Assembly (NCBI RefSeq): GCF_900129555.1
Contig: NZ_FQWC01000002.1
Location: forward strand, 248,001-312,000
Length of the DNA: 64,000 bases
Direction: 5' to 3'
Origin: Flavobacterium defluvii
GTDB lineage: Bacteria; Bacteroidota; Bacteroidia; Flavobacteriales; Flavobacteriaceae
Shown: piece after piece, positions 1 through 8,028 of the stretch
How the letters are laid out: every line of letters begins with the position of its first letter
Numbering within the stretch: position 1 is the stretch's first letter
Program-made: the position numbers and the translations under genes
The notes under the pieces: model-generated
Seen by the model: only the letters and a program-made list of their open reading frames with translations
Database searches by the model: none
Told to the model about the DNA's origin: nothing

Positions 1-4
1 TTCC

Positions 5-65
5 GTCACGAATTCACGAATTATTTTTTTAATTAATTCATTAATAAAATTTGTGAATTCGTGGC
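5..65. repeat. Intergenic inverted repeat (CACGAATT family)
   Basis: The arms at 5-22 and 48-65 are near-perfect reverse complements (16 of 18 positions) built on repeated CACGAATT units, with an AT-rich loop. It lies just past the 3' end of the minus-strand hydrolase gene and could end its transcript. The same CACGAATT wording recurs near 43804-43830, so this is probably a dispersed family. Confidence 0.6.
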
Positions 66-78
66 TAAAAAAGATTAT

Positions 79-1068
79 TTATTTCAAAAATACGATTAAT
101 GGTTTTATAAATTGATCAAAAGATTCGATATGTGGCAAATGTCCTGTATTTGGAATTTCTGCCAATTTTGAGTTTGGAATTGCTTTTTGCGTTTTTTTGC
201 CCAGTTCTGCATAATTTCCCATTGTTTTTCGAACTTCTTCAGAAACCAAAGGCTTTCCTATGGCAGTTTTATCTCTGGTTCCGATAATTAAAAGTGTTGG
301 ACTTTTGATATTTTTAAATTCGTATAAAACAGGCTGCGTAAAAATCATATCATACATTAAAGCAGAATTCCAGGCAACTTTGCTGTAATCTGGTGAAGAA
401 GTCCAGCCGGCAGAAAGTTCAGCCCATTTTTGATAATCGGCATTCCATTTTCCATCATAATAATTTTCCATTTGATATTTTTTAATGGCTTCGTAATTTT
501 GTTTCAATTCCGATTCGTACCACCAATCTACAGGTTTGTAAGGAACAATAAGTTTCCAGTCTTCTAAACCAATTGGGTTTTCGAGAACTAATTTTTCTAC
601 AGTTTCAGGATACATCAGCGTAAATCTTGTGGCTAACATTCCACCCATAGAATGCCCTAAAATGGTTGTTTTTGTGATCCCTAAATAGTCTAGTAATTTT
701 TTGGTGTTTTCTGCCAATTGCTGAAATGTATACTGAAAATTATCTGGCTTTGATGATTTTCCAAAACCAATCTGATCCGGAACAATTACGCGAAAACCTT
801 CTTTTGTAAGGGCTTTTATTGTGGTTTCCCAATAAGCTCCGTTAAAATTTTTTCCGTGAAGTAAAACAATATTTTTGTTGTTGTAATTGTCTGGTTTTAT
901 ATCCATATACGCCATTTTTAAATTCTGGCGCTGGTTGTTTAATTCAAAGAAGTTAACAGGAAACGGATATTCGTAATTGGTTAAATTAATATCTAACTGC
1001 TTAATTTTTGTTTCCTGGGAAAAGCATAATATCGGAAATAATAATATGATGAGTTTTGTAATTTTCAT
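79..1068 (-). CDS. Secreted alpha/beta hydrolase
   Basis: This is a serine hydrolase of the alpha/beta fold, probably exported to the periplasm; the substrate cannot be told. The ATG at 1068 is preferred because it opens with MKITKLIILLFPILCFSQ, a typical Sec signal peptide; an in-frame start at 1119 would put 17 unlikely residues before it. In the 329-residue form the catalytic residues are Ser140 in GHSMGG, Asp266 in GTRDK and His310 in NTGHLPH. The oxyanion HG pair is in VLLHGK and a DQIGFGKSSKP stretch follows, as in epoxide-hydrolase and haloalkane-dehalogenase-like members. It is the last gene of a minus-strand run and an inverted repeat lies beyond its stop. Confidence 0.88.
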   Translation of the reverse strand: MKITKLIILLFPILCFSQETKIKQLDINLTNYEYPFPVNFFELNNQRQNLKMAYMDIKPDNYNNKNIVLLHGKNFNGAYWETTIKALTKEGFRVIVPDQIGFGKSSKPDNFQYTFQQLAENTKKLLDYLGITKTTILGHSMGGMLATRFTLMYPETVEKLVLENPIGLEDWKLIVPYKPVDWWYESELKQNYEAIKKYQMENYYDGKWNADYQKWAELSAGWTSSPDYSKVAWNSALMYDMIFTQPVLYEFKNIKSPTLLIIGTRDKTAIGKPLVSEEVRKTMGNYAELGKKTQKAIPNSKLAEIPNTGHLPHIESFDQFIKPLIVFLK

Positions 1069-1171
1069 TTTTAGCGTGTTTAGAATTATAAATTTACCGC
1101 TATGTATTTTGAAAACCAAAGCTTAAAATCTTAAAGTTATCAGAAAAAAGAGAAAAAAAGTTAAAACTAAA

Positions 1172-2008
1172 CTACTTTTTAAGCGTTATAACTCTCTGCG
1201 GATACGGAATGTCGATTTCAGATTCGTCAAAACGTTTTTTAATGCTTTGCAGTAAATCGCAATACATGACAAAGCCATCTGTAGAATTTTTTGCCCATGC
1301 CCATGCTTTTAATGTGACACTCGAATCGGCCAGAGCGACAACTCTTGCAACAACTAAAGGTGCTTTTTGTTTTTTATTTTCGGCAGTTCTGGTATCAATA
1401 AAAAGCGGATGTTTGGCGATTTCATCTCTCATTATTTCTAATGCTTTTTCGACATCAGATTCGTAGCCAATTCCTACTTCGATTATTTTACAGCATTTTG
1501 TATCGTGCATATTGGTATTAACAATAATTTGATTGCTGATAACAGAATTCGGAATTATAATTCGGTTGTTTTCGGCATCTTTTAAAACTACTTGTCTCAA
1601 ATTAATGTCTTCAACTGTACCGACAAAATTGTTGATTGTGATTTTGTCGTTAATACGGAAAGGCTTGAAAATTACCAAAAATATGCCACTGACAATATTG
1701 CTTAAAGCCTGCTGTGAAGCCAAACCTGCAACCAGAGAAATGACTCCGGCGCCTGCCAGAAAAGAATGTCCGATAATTTTAAATTCAGGAATTTGAATTA
1801 AAGCAAATGCAAAACCCAGAATATAAATTACGGTTATAATAAAATGTTTTAAAAACTTAAATCCGGTAACGTCGTATTCTTTATCACTTAGTTTTTTGTA
1901 TAAAAAATAGCGAAGCACTTTTTCGGTTAGAGCGCCTAAAACAATTGTTGTAATGGCTATAATAGCGATAAAAATACCTATCCTAAAGTCTTTTAAGTAA
2001 TCGATCAT
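1172..2008 (-). CDS. Small-conductance mechanosensitive channel (MscS family)
   Basis: This is an inner-membrane channel that opens under membrane tension and releases solutes on hypo-osmotic shock. At 278 residues it has the minimal MscS layout. There are transmembrane segments near 8-33 and 50-70, then an Ala/Gly-rich pore helix near 78-110 (AGAGVISLVAGLASQQAL). The beta domain includes NDKITINNFVGTVEDINLR, and the C-terminal end contains EIDIPYPQR, a common MscS ending. It is in the same direction as its neighbours, 18 bases after the lipoprotein gene at 2027-2440. Confidence 0.92.
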   Translation of the reverse strand: MIDYLKDFRIGIFIAIIAITTIVLGALTEKVLRYFLYKKLSDKEYDVTGFKFLKHFIITVIYILGFAFALIQIPEFKIIGHSFLAGAGVISLVAGLASQQALSNIVSGIFLVIFKPFRINDKITINNFVGTVEDINLRQVVLKDAENNRIIIPNSVISNQIIVNTNMHDTKCCKIIEVGIGYESDVEKALEIMRDEIAKHPLFIDTRTAENKKQKAPLVVARVVALADSSVTLKAWAWAKNSTDGFVMYCDLLQSIKKRFDESEIDIPYPQRVITLKK

Positions 2009-2026
2009 AGCTTTTTGAATTTTATA

Positions 2027-2440
2027 TTAATGTGAAATTACAGATTCGATTAACCATTTTTGCTTTACTTTTTTGAGGTTAAATTCTATTGGCATAGCAA
2101 TATCCTTTGGAGAAACAACTATCTGTGCAGTCGAATCTGTAATTTCTTTTTCGAAATAAACTGCGTCTTTTTCTTTGTCTAAAAATCTGGCTTTTTGATC
2201 ATCAGGAATACTTTTTTCCATTTTTTTAAGATCTTCTAAAGCCATCAGGTTTTCTTTGTTAGTAATTACAAATTCTTTAGCGGCTTTAAAATCAAAACGA
2301 TTTGTTGCGGCTAAATAAGCTGTAACAACTTCTTTTGGAGTTTTGGATACTTCTTGAGTAAGGGTTTCCTTTGAGGATTTACGGGACTCGCAGCTTGTAA
2401 AAGCGACTAGAAAAATTAAAAACGCTATCGAATATTTCAT
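2027..2440 (-). CDS. Small lipoprotein, DUF4878-like
   Basis: The 137-residue product starts MKYSIAFLIFLVAFTSC, a signal peptide with a lipobox ending at Cys17, so it should be a lipid-anchored envelope protein. The mature part begins with a Ser/Lys/Thr-rich linker and then PKEVVTAYLAATNRFDFKAAKEF. This resembles the start of NTF2-like or DUF4878 folds, in which a small alpha+beta domain binds unknown ligands. No catalytic residue can be named. It is 12 bases from the thioesterase gene and probably in the same transcript. The family assignment is tentative. Confidence 0.75.
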   Translation of the reverse strand: MKYSIAFLIFLVAFTSCESRKSSKETLTQEVSKTPKEVVTAYLAATNRFDFKAAKEFVITNKENLMALEDLKKMEKSIPDDQKARFLDKEKDAVYFEKEITDSTAQIVVSPKDIAMPIEFNLKKVKQKWLIESVISH

Positions 2441-2452
2441 TTGTATTTTGTT

Positions 2453-2890
2453 TTACAATCCAACAAAATCATCACTTTTTGGAAAAATGCTTAATGCCTG
2501 AATTGCAATCTCGGGAGTTGGAGAAGCTAGTTTTCTCAACTTCGTGTCCATCCATGCACCGTCAACCGTTATGGTTGCACAAAGTGTATCATCTTCTCTT
2601 CTAAATTCGTGAATGATTGACCAGCGCGAAGCATCGGCTTTCATTTTTGATGTTTTGGTATGAATAAATATTTTATCTGAAAGTTTTAATTCTTTTCTAA
2701 AAACACATTCTTCTCTAAATAAAACAGGTCCGAAACCTTGTGTTTGCATCACTTTTAAAGTTAGGCCAAGTTCTTCAAGGATTTCGATACGATGCTGTGC
2801 ACCAAAATCGTAATAAGCACTATGACGAACGTGAAAATTTGGGTCAAGATCTGACCAGCGAAAAGAAATTTCTTTTGTAAATGAAGCCAT
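2453..2890 (-). CDS. Acyl-CoA thioesterase, hotdog fold
   Basis: The 145-residue protein fits the single-domain 4-hydroxybenzoyl-CoA thioesterase/YbgC type of hotdog fold. The start FRWSDLDPNFHVRHSAYYDFGAQHR matches the family pattern, in which a W-x-D-x-D-x-x-x-H motif lies at the active site. The Asp near 16 and His near 20 would be the catalytic pair. It would hydrolyse acyl-CoA thioesters in the cytoplasm; the chain preference is unknown. No signal peptide is present. Confidence 0.85.
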   Translation of the reverse strand: MASFTKEISFRWSDLDPNFHVRHSAYYDFGAQHRIEILEELGLTLKVMQTQGFGPVLFREECVFRKELKLSDKIFIHTKTSKMKADASRWSIIHEFRREDDTLCATITVDGAWMDTKLRKLASPTPEIAIQALSIFPKSDDFVGL

Positions 2891-2944
2891 TTTATAGTTA
2901 TAATTTTAATGAGAAACCGAAATTACGAATAAAAAATGAGTTTG

Positions 2945-3406
2945 CTAAAGTTTCATTTTTGATAATTCTACTTCAAGCTTGTCAAAATTCTCTTCATTTT
3001 TATCGACCACGTAAGGTTTCAATTTCTGGCATTCATCTTCGGTTTCAAAAAGCATTTTAAAAACCACTTTTGTTTGGTTTTCGCCAACGGTTTCAAAAGT
3101 TGTCAGGATTTGAAAAAGCGGTTTAGAATGACGTTTCCAGGCTATTAAATTGGGTCTTTCTATTTTTATAAATTCACATTCGTTTGCATAATTTCCCGCT
3201 TCGGGGCCATGCATGATGAAACTCCATTTTCCGCCTTCACAAAAATTAAATTCATGAAAAGTGTTGGTAAATCCTTTTGGCCCCCACCAGTTTTTTAAAT
3301 GCTCAGGATCGCTCCACGCTTTAAAAACAATCTCTTGCGGAAAATTCAGAATTCTTGTCGTAACAATCTCTGAATCTGGTGTTGTAGAAAGAATTTCTGA
3401 AGTCAT
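2945..3406 (-). CDS. SRPBCC / AHSA1-type domain protein
   Basis: The 153-residue cytoplasmic protein is of the activator-of-Hsp90-ATPase-homologue (AHSA1) branch of the START-like SRPBCC superfamily. Typical signatures are TRILNFPQEIVFKAWSDPEHLKNWWGPKGFT near the N terminus and GGKWSFIMHGPEAGNY in the middle. These proteins form a helix-grip fold with a hydrophobic cavity and in bacteria mostly have no assigned ligand. The neighbours are a thioesterase and a membrane protein in the same direction, which does not fix its job. Confidence 0.85.
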   Translation of the reverse strand: MTSEILSTTPDSEIVTTRILNFPQEIVFKAWSDPEHLKNWWGPKGFTNTFHEFNFCEGGKWSFIMHGPEAGNYANECEFIKIERPNLIAWKRHSKPLFQILTTFETVGENQTKVVFKMLFETEDECQKLKPYVVDKNEENFDKLEVELSKMKL

Positions 3407-3423
3407 TTTTTTAAAGTTTTAAA

Positions 3424-3885
3424 TTAAATGGTTTCTAAATTATCCCATTCGTATTCAATTTTATTTATTTTGATAAAATAAGGAATTAATAGAAGAATTT
3501 CTAATCTCAAAGAAAGATTTCCATTATCGGGTGTGTTCATAAACATTGAAGCAATACAAATGACAATTCCAATAATGGCATCAATTTTAGCAATTATTAT
3601 GGCGTTTGATTTTTCAAACCATAAAGAATAAGCAGCAAAGCTTTTAAATATGATTACTGCAATTATAAACATTCCAACTCCAGAATATGCTGTATTGCTG
3701 GAGAAGCCGTAAAGAGATAAACTTACGTTGGTTAAAAAAGCACTTGCAATTACTGCTCCTATACTGCAAACTCCCATAATCATAAAAATCCAGCAAAAAG
3801 TTTTAATCCACCATGGTAAAAGTTTTCTTCGGATGACAGCAGGTTTTTCAAATTCTTCAAATTGGCTTTGTAATTCTTCGCTCAT
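3424..3885 (-). CDS. Unknown four-helix membrane protein
   Basis: The 153-residue protein has a short acidic N-terminal tail (EELQSQFEEFEKPAVIRRK) and about four hydrophobic segments near 25-50, 65-85, 93-112 and 122-136. I recognise no family. It ends 10 bases before the RDD-family gene, and both precede a conserved-looking run of minus-strand genes, so the two membrane proteins may be co-made. Confidence 0.7.
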   Translation of the reverse strand: MSEELQSQFEEFEKPAVIRRKLLPWWIKTFCWIFMIMGVCSIGAVIASAFLTNVSLSLYGFSSNTAYSGVGMFIIAVIIFKSFAAYSLWFEKSNAIIIAKIDAIIGIVICIASMFMNTPDNGNLSLRLEILLLIPYFIKINKIEYEWDNLETI

Positions 3886-3895
3886 TATTTTTTAT

Positions 3896-4303
3896 TTATT
3901 TTTTGATCTGGATTGGTTCAATTTTTATCATTACTGTGTCGCTTATTACGTCATGAATTGCTCTTGTTTTATTACTTGAGAAAATTGTAATAAAAGAAAG
4001 CCAGCCTAATGATAGCTTTAAGAAATATCGAATAAATGCCTGAAAAATATTAATTTTCATGTCTTCATTTGAGTTTTTTCGAACTCTGATTCCTTTTATA
4101 TGATTTCCAATTGTTCCGCCAAATGTTGTTGCAATTGGTTCATATAAAAACAGGGATATCAGCAAAACCATTCTTAAAGAATCCGGAACATTTTTAAAAC
4201 TTGATAAAACATCCGAAATAACAATCATGCAGGCAATTATCAGTACAGAATCAATTAATGTTGATTGTATTCGGTCTAATACTAATGGGTATTTTTCATT
4301 CAT
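3896..4303 (-). CDS. RDD family membrane protein
   Basis: The ATG at 4303 (MNEKYPLVLDRIQ) is chosen because an upstream in-frame start at 4369 would overlap the antiporter gene by 46 bases and add a charged tail. The remaining 135 residues have the RDD layout. An Arg-Asp-like pair (LDRIQSTLIDSVLII) leads into the first helix, further helices follow near 48-66 and 90-112, and there is a GNHIKGIRVRK stretch between helices and a conserved Asp near the end (RAIHDVISDTVMI). RDD proteins are small integral membrane proteins, some linked to Na+ transport. It lies 20 bases downstream of the Na+/H+ antiporter gene. Confidence 0.8.
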   Translation of the reverse strand: MNEKYPLVLDRIQSTLIDSVLIIACMIVISDVLSSFKNVPDSLRMVLLISLFLYEPIATTFGGTIGNHIKGIRVRKNSNEDMKINIFQAFIRYFLKLSLGWLSFITIFSSNKTRAIHDVISDTVMIKIEPIQIKK

Positions 4304-4323
4304 AGTTTTTTTTACGAATGTAC

Positions 4324-5592
4324 TTAATTTTGAACTTCTTTTCGTGTGTTTAGTTTTTTTACTATCCACGGAAGTGTAAGTCCTTGTCCGATAAGAGTTA
4401 TTAATACTACTGCCACAGAAATAAATATAATTGTATTTCGTTCAGGAAACGGACTGCCGTCTTCCAAAACTCTCGGAAGTCCGATGGCAATGGCAAGAGA
4501 TACAATACCACGCATTCCAGACCATCCTAAAATTATACTGTTGTTAAAATCCAGAAGAGCATCTTCGCTGACTTTTCTTTTTCCATTACGAGTTTTTTTG
4601 AAAGCTTTCTGGAGATTGATTTTTTGAAGAAAAATTCTAACAAACCGGATCAACAATGTCACAATCGTAATGATAAATGCATAGCCGATATAAGGCAGAA
4701 GCATATCGTTTTCGATATCTTTTAATACATATCTGAAATTAAGACCAATCAAAATAAAGATTAATCCGTTTAATAAAAAGATAATGATATCCCAAAGACT
4801 TCGGGAACTGTTTTTTAAGTTTTCGGGGAATATTTTTTTGCTAAAACGAGCAATTGACAAGCCGGAAACTACAACAGCTATTACTCCTGAAACATGAAAT
4901 TGTTCTGCAACTAGATACGCTACAAATGGCATCAACAGCATGAAGCTGATGGTTACATTTGTATTTTTATGTACTCTTTTTAATATAAAGGCAAGGATTT
5001 TAGCGATTATCATACCAACAAGAAAACCACCTCCTAAGAGCAAAATAAACTGCAGAGTTGCTTTCCAAATCACAAAAGCAGATCCCATTACGGCAGCAAC
5101 TGCAAAACGATAGGCAACAAGTGCTGATGCATCGTTTATAAGACTTTCGCCTTCCAGAATAGTTATGGTTTTATGTGATATTCCGAGTCCCTTTGTGATG
5201 CTTACTGCGGCAACGGCATCGGTTGCAGAAAGTATTGCACCAATTACAAACGCCAGCGGCCAGGTTATATTTGGAATCATATAATGTGCTACAACGGCAA
5301 TCCAAAATGTTGTTAGGAAAACCAAAGTTATCGCAAGTGTGCTGATTGTATTAAGATTAGTTTTGAAATCTTTGGGCGAAATATTAAACGAAGCATCATA
5401 TAATAATGGAGGCAGGAATATCAAAAAGATAATCTCCGGATTGATCTGGATTTCTGTCATTGTTGGTATAAATCCAATTGCGATTCCGACAATTACCAGA
5501 AGAATCGGGTAGGGCAGTTTTGCTTTATCAGCAAAGGCAGATAAACCAATTACGATGGCAAGTATAAATATAATGATGCTGTAATTTTCCAT
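4324..5592 (-). CDS. Na+/H+ antiporter, CPA1 family
   Basis: This is a 422-residue cation:proton antiporter of the NhaP/NHE class with about 12 hydrophobic segments. The key motif GAILSATDAVAAVSITKGLG (near 117-136) carries the membrane-embedded Asp of the family. LEGESLINDASALVAY (near 145-160) is the second signature, with the conserved ND pair. WSGMRGIVSLAIAIGLP near 360 is also typical. It would exchange Na+ or K+ for H+ at the inner membrane. It is the first gene of the minus-strand run, upstream of the RDD protein, and its promoter should lie within 5593-5690. Confidence 0.92.
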   Translation of the reverse strand: MENYSIIIFILAIVIGLSAFADKAKLPYPILLVIVGIAIGFIPTMTEIQINPEIIFLIFLPPLLYDASFNISPKDFKTNLNTISTLAITLVFLTTFWIAVVAHYMIPNITWPLAFVIGAILSATDAVAAVSITKGLGISHKTITILEGESLINDASALVAYRFAVAAVMGSAFVIWKATLQFILLLGGGFLVGMIIAKILAFILKRVHKNTNVTISFMLLMPFVAYLVAEQFHVSGVIAVVVSGLSIARFSKKIFPENLKNSSRSLWDIIIFLLNGLIFILIGLNFRYVLKDIENDMLLPYIGYAFIITIVTLLIRFVRIFLQKINLQKAFKKTRNGKRKVSEDALLDFNNSIILGWSGMRGIVSLAIAIGLPRVLEDGSPFPERNTIIFISVAVVLITLIGQGLTLPWIVKKLNTRKEVQN

Positions 5593-5692
5593 TTTTTGGA
5601 TTTAGAAAAATGCTAATGTACTTAATTCAATATTTAATTAAAAATTATTCTGATTAGGTAAGAGCAAATGTTCTAATGAAAACGAATGTCCT

Positions 5693-5765
5693 AGCCCCGA
5701 TAGAAGCGGCATCCTTTTGTGCCGGGGTTCGGCATAAAAGATATAGCGGATAGCGGGAAACAGCT
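5693..5765 (+). ncRNA. Structured intergenic element, Flavo-1-like
   Basis: The element folds into nested helices. AGC (5693-5695) pairs with GCT (5763-5765). CCCG (5696-5699) pairs with CGGG (5754-5757). The central hairpin pairs CTTTTGTGCCG (5714-5724) with CGGCATAAAAG (5730-5740) around a GGGTT loop. From memory, the flanking words AGCCCCGATAG, AAGCGGCATCC and GATATAGCGGATAGCGGGA recur in many Flavobacterium genomes and fit the Flavo-1 RNA class (predicted by comparative genomics, function unknown). The strand is inferred from the usual way the motif is written. It could instead be a repeat element with no RNA role. Confidence 0.55.
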
Positions 5766-5796
5766 CCTTAATTATGACATATTTATAATATTATAC

Positions 5797-5806
5797 GACA
5801 GTTGTC
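5797..5806. promoter_or_regulatory. TGACA-type operator palindrome upstream of dnaK
   Basis: GACAGTTGTC is a perfect palindrome and is flanked by further TGACA or TGTCA half-sites at 5775, 5819, 5827 and 5861. The cluster sits 20-110 bases upstream of the sigma-54-like promoter, where an enhancer-binding activator would be expected. The same word forms an 18-bp palindrome before the CorA-type gene at 7964. The binding protein is unknown. Confidence 0.4.
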
Positions 5807-5885
5807 AGTCTTTAAAAATGTCATGTTGTCAGATGATTATTCGTGTGCCAATAGCAAAACTGACATTTTACTTTGGTTTTTTATA

Positions 5886-5901
5886 TTGGCACAAAGATTG
5901 A
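5886..5901 (+). promoter_or_regulatory. Sigma-54-like promoter of dnaK
   Basis: TTGGCAC, five bases, then TTGA places GG and GA exactly 12 bases apart, as in the -24/-12 elements of RpoN promoters (consensus TGGCAC-N5-TTGCA). The -12 GC is replaced by GA. Transcription would begin near 5913, giving a leader of about 40 bases. The -24 box is part of a 10-bp perfect inverted repeat (TGTGCCAATA at 5844-5853, TATTGGCACA at 5884-5893). Confidence 0.45.
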
Positions 5902-5951
5902 CTTATGCCACCTGAGTTATAAAATTTAAATCAAAATTAAATATATAAAAA

Positions 5952-7838
5952 ATGGGTAAAATAATCGGAATTGACTTAGGTACGACGAACTCTTGTGTTT
6001 CTGTAATGGAAGGTAACGAAGCAGTTGTTATCCCTAACGCAGAAGGAAAAAGAACTACACCATCTATCATCGCTTTTGTTGAAGGTGGCGAAATTAAAGT
6101 AGGTGATCCTGCAAAAAGACAAGCAGTAACGAATCCTACAAAAACGATTGCTTCTATTAAACGTTTTATGGGACACACTTTTGCAGAAACTGAAGGTGAA
6201 GCAAAAAGAGTTCCTTACAAAGTGGTAAAAGGTGACAATAATACTCCACGTGTGGATATTGATGGTCGTTTATATACTCCACAAGAATTGTCTGCAATGA
6301 CACTTCAAAAAATGAAAAAAACTGCTGAAGACTATTTAGGTCAAACAGTATCTGAAGCAGTTATTACTGTTCCTGCTTACTTTAACGATGCTCAGCGTCA
6401 GGCTACAAAAGAAGCTGGTGAAATCGCTGGTCTTAAAGTTATGCGTATCATCAACGAGCCAACTGCTGCTGCACTTGCTTACGGATTAGACAAAAAAGGA
6501 ACTGATCAAAAAATTGCTGTTTACGATTTAGGTGGAGGTACTTTTGATATCTCTGTTCTTGAATTAGGAGACGGTGTATTTGAAGTATTATCTACAAACG
6601 GTGATACTCACTTAGGTGGTGATGACTTTGACCAAGTTATTATTGACTGGTTAGCTGACGAATTCAAATCTGAAGAAGGTATTGACTTACGTTTAGACCC
6701 AATGTCATTACAGCGTCTAAAAGAAGCTGCTGAGAAAGCTAAAATTGAATTATCTTCTTCTGCTGAGACTGAGGTAAACTTACCTTACGTAACTGCTACT
6801 GCTTCTGGACCAAAACACTTAGTGAAAAAATTAACCAGAGCTAAATTTGAGCAATTATCTGATTCTTTAGTAAAACGTTCTATGGAGCCAGTTGCTAAAG
6901 CATTAAAGGATGCAGGTTTATCGACATCTGATATCGACGAAGTAATCCTTGTAGGAGGTTCTACTCGTATGCCAAGAATCGCTGATGAAGTTGAAAAATT
7001 CTTTGGTAAAAAAGCTTCTAAAGGTGTTAACCCTGATGAGGTTGTGGCTATTGGAGCTGCTATTCAAGGTGGAGTTTTATCTGGAGATGTAAAAGATGTA
7101 TTGTTACTTGACGTAACGCCTCTTTCTTTAGGTATCGAAACTATGGGTGGTGTTTTAACTAAATTAATTGAGGCTAACACAACTATCCCAACTAAAAAAT
7201 CTCAAGTATTCTCTACTGCTGCTGATTCTCAACCATCTGTTGAAATCCACGTATTACAAGGAGAAAGAGCAATGGCTGCTGATAACAAAACTATCGGTCG
7301 TTTCCACTTAGATGGTATCCCGCCAGCACCAAGAGGAGTTCCTCAAATCGAAGTAACTTTCGATATCGATGCTAATGGTATCATCAAAGTTTCTGCAACT
7401 GATAAAGGAACTGGAAAATCTCACGATATTCGTATCGAGGCTTCTTCTGGATTAACAGCTGAAGAAATCGAAAGAATGAAAAAAGATGCTGAAGCTAATG
7501 CTGATGCAGATAGAATTGCAAAAGAAAGAGCTGAGAAATTAAACGAAGCTGACAGTACTATTTTCCAAACTGAAAGTCAATTGAAAGAATTGGGAGATAA
7601 ATTGACAGACGATCAAAAAACAGCTATCGAATATGCTTTAACTGAATTGAGAATGGCGCACCAATCTCAAGACCTTGATGCAATCCAAAAAGGATTAGAC
7701 AATGTAAATGCAGCTTGGAAAACAGCTACTGAAGCAATGTATGCTCAAGGTGGTGATCAAGCAGGTCAACAAGCTGCTCCACAACAAGAGCAGTCTGGAG
7801 ACAATGTTGAAGACGTTGAATTCGAAGAAGTAAAATAA
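5952..7838 (+). CDS. dnaK: Chaperone DnaK (Hsp70)
   Basis: This is an ATP-driven folding chaperone in the cytoplasm. The 628-residue length is typical. Phosphate-1 motif [17 protein letters not shown] is at 5-21, phosphate-2 motif [14 protein letters not shown] is near 190, and the adenosine motif [12 protein letters not shown] is near 330. The beta-sandwich substrate domain follows the [17 protein letters not shown] linker near 390. The C terminus ends in the acidic EDVEFEEVK. It is transcribed alone, with no grpE or dnaJ nearby, between a sigma-54-like promoter and a strong terminator at 7858-7890. Confidence 0.98.
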   Translation: MGKIIGIDLGTTNSCVSVMEGNEAVVIPNAEGKRTTPSIIAFVEGGEIKVGDPAKRQAVTNPTKTIASIKRFMGHTFAETEGEAKRVPYKVVKGDNNTPRVDIDGRLYTPQELSAMTLQKMKKTAEDYLGQTVSEAVITVPAYFNDAQRQATKEAGEIAGLKVMRIINEPTAAALAYGLDKKGTDQKIAVYDLGGGTFDISVLELGDGVFEVLSTNGDTHLGGDDFDQVIIDWLADEFKSEEGIDLRLDPMSLQRLKEAAEKAKIELSSSAETEVNLPYVTATASGPKHLVKKLTRAKFEQLSDSLVKRSMEPVAKALKDAGLSTSDIDEVILVGGSTRMPRIADEVEKFFGKKASKGVNPDEVVAIGAAIQGGVLSGDVKDVLLLDVTPLSLGIETMGGVLTKLIEANTTIPTKKSQVFSTAADSQPSVEIHVLQGERAMAADNKTIGRFHLDGIPPAPRGVPQIEVTFDIDANGIIKVSATDKGTGKSHDIRIEASSGLTAEEIERMKKDAEANADADRIAKERAEKLNEADSTIFQTESQLKELGDKLTDDQKTAIEYALTELRMAHQSQDLDAIQKGLDNVNAAWKTATEAMYAQGGDQAGQQAAPQQEQSGDNVEDVEFEEVK

Positions 7839-7857
7839 TTCTTCTTTAACCATAATG

Positions 7858-7890
7858 AAAAACCGAGTTAGAAATGACTCGGTTTTTTTT
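7858..7890 (+). terminator. Rho-independent terminator of dnaK
   Basis: The stem AAAAACCGAGT (7858-7868) pairs with ACTCGGTTTTT (7877-7887) around an 8-base loop and runs into a T tract. It begins 20 bases past the dnaK stop. Confidence 0.88.
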
Positions 7891-7963
7891 TGGATTTAAA
7901 CTTAAAAAGTAGTAAAAAGATTACTTTTTTAGAATCAATCTATTTATTAAATCTTTCCGATCA

Positions 7964-7981
7964 AAATGACAATTGTCATTT
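7964..7981. promoter_or_regulatory. 18-bp perfect palindrome upstream of the CorA-type gene
   Basis: AAATGACAATTGTCATTT is a perfect dyad centred 57 bases before the CorA-type start codon. It has the same TGACA/TGTCA arms as the half-site cluster before dnaK. A weak -7-like sequence (TACTATTG, 8008-8015) lies downstream, so a dimeric regulator bound here could sit just upstream of the promoter. Confidence 0.45.
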
Positions 7982-8028
7982 CCCATTCAGATTCTTTTTC
8001 GTAATATTACTATTGTAAATTTTTTTGA

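Larger units (their letters stand above)
5593..5951. other. Divergent intergenic region between antiporter and dnaK
   Basis: This 359-base gap carries no convincing gene. It holds a compact structured element (5693-5765), five TGACA or TGTCA half-sites (5775-5779, 5803-5807, 5819-5823, 5827-5831, 5861-5865) and a sigma-54-like promoter (5886-5901) for dnaK. A short open frame at 5719-5901 runs through the structured element and promoter and is not credible. Confidence 0.7.

Noticed and set aside
5719..5901. 60-codon frame upstream of dnaK
   Set aside because: It runs through the structured element, the TGACA sites and the sigma-54-like promoter, so it is chance.
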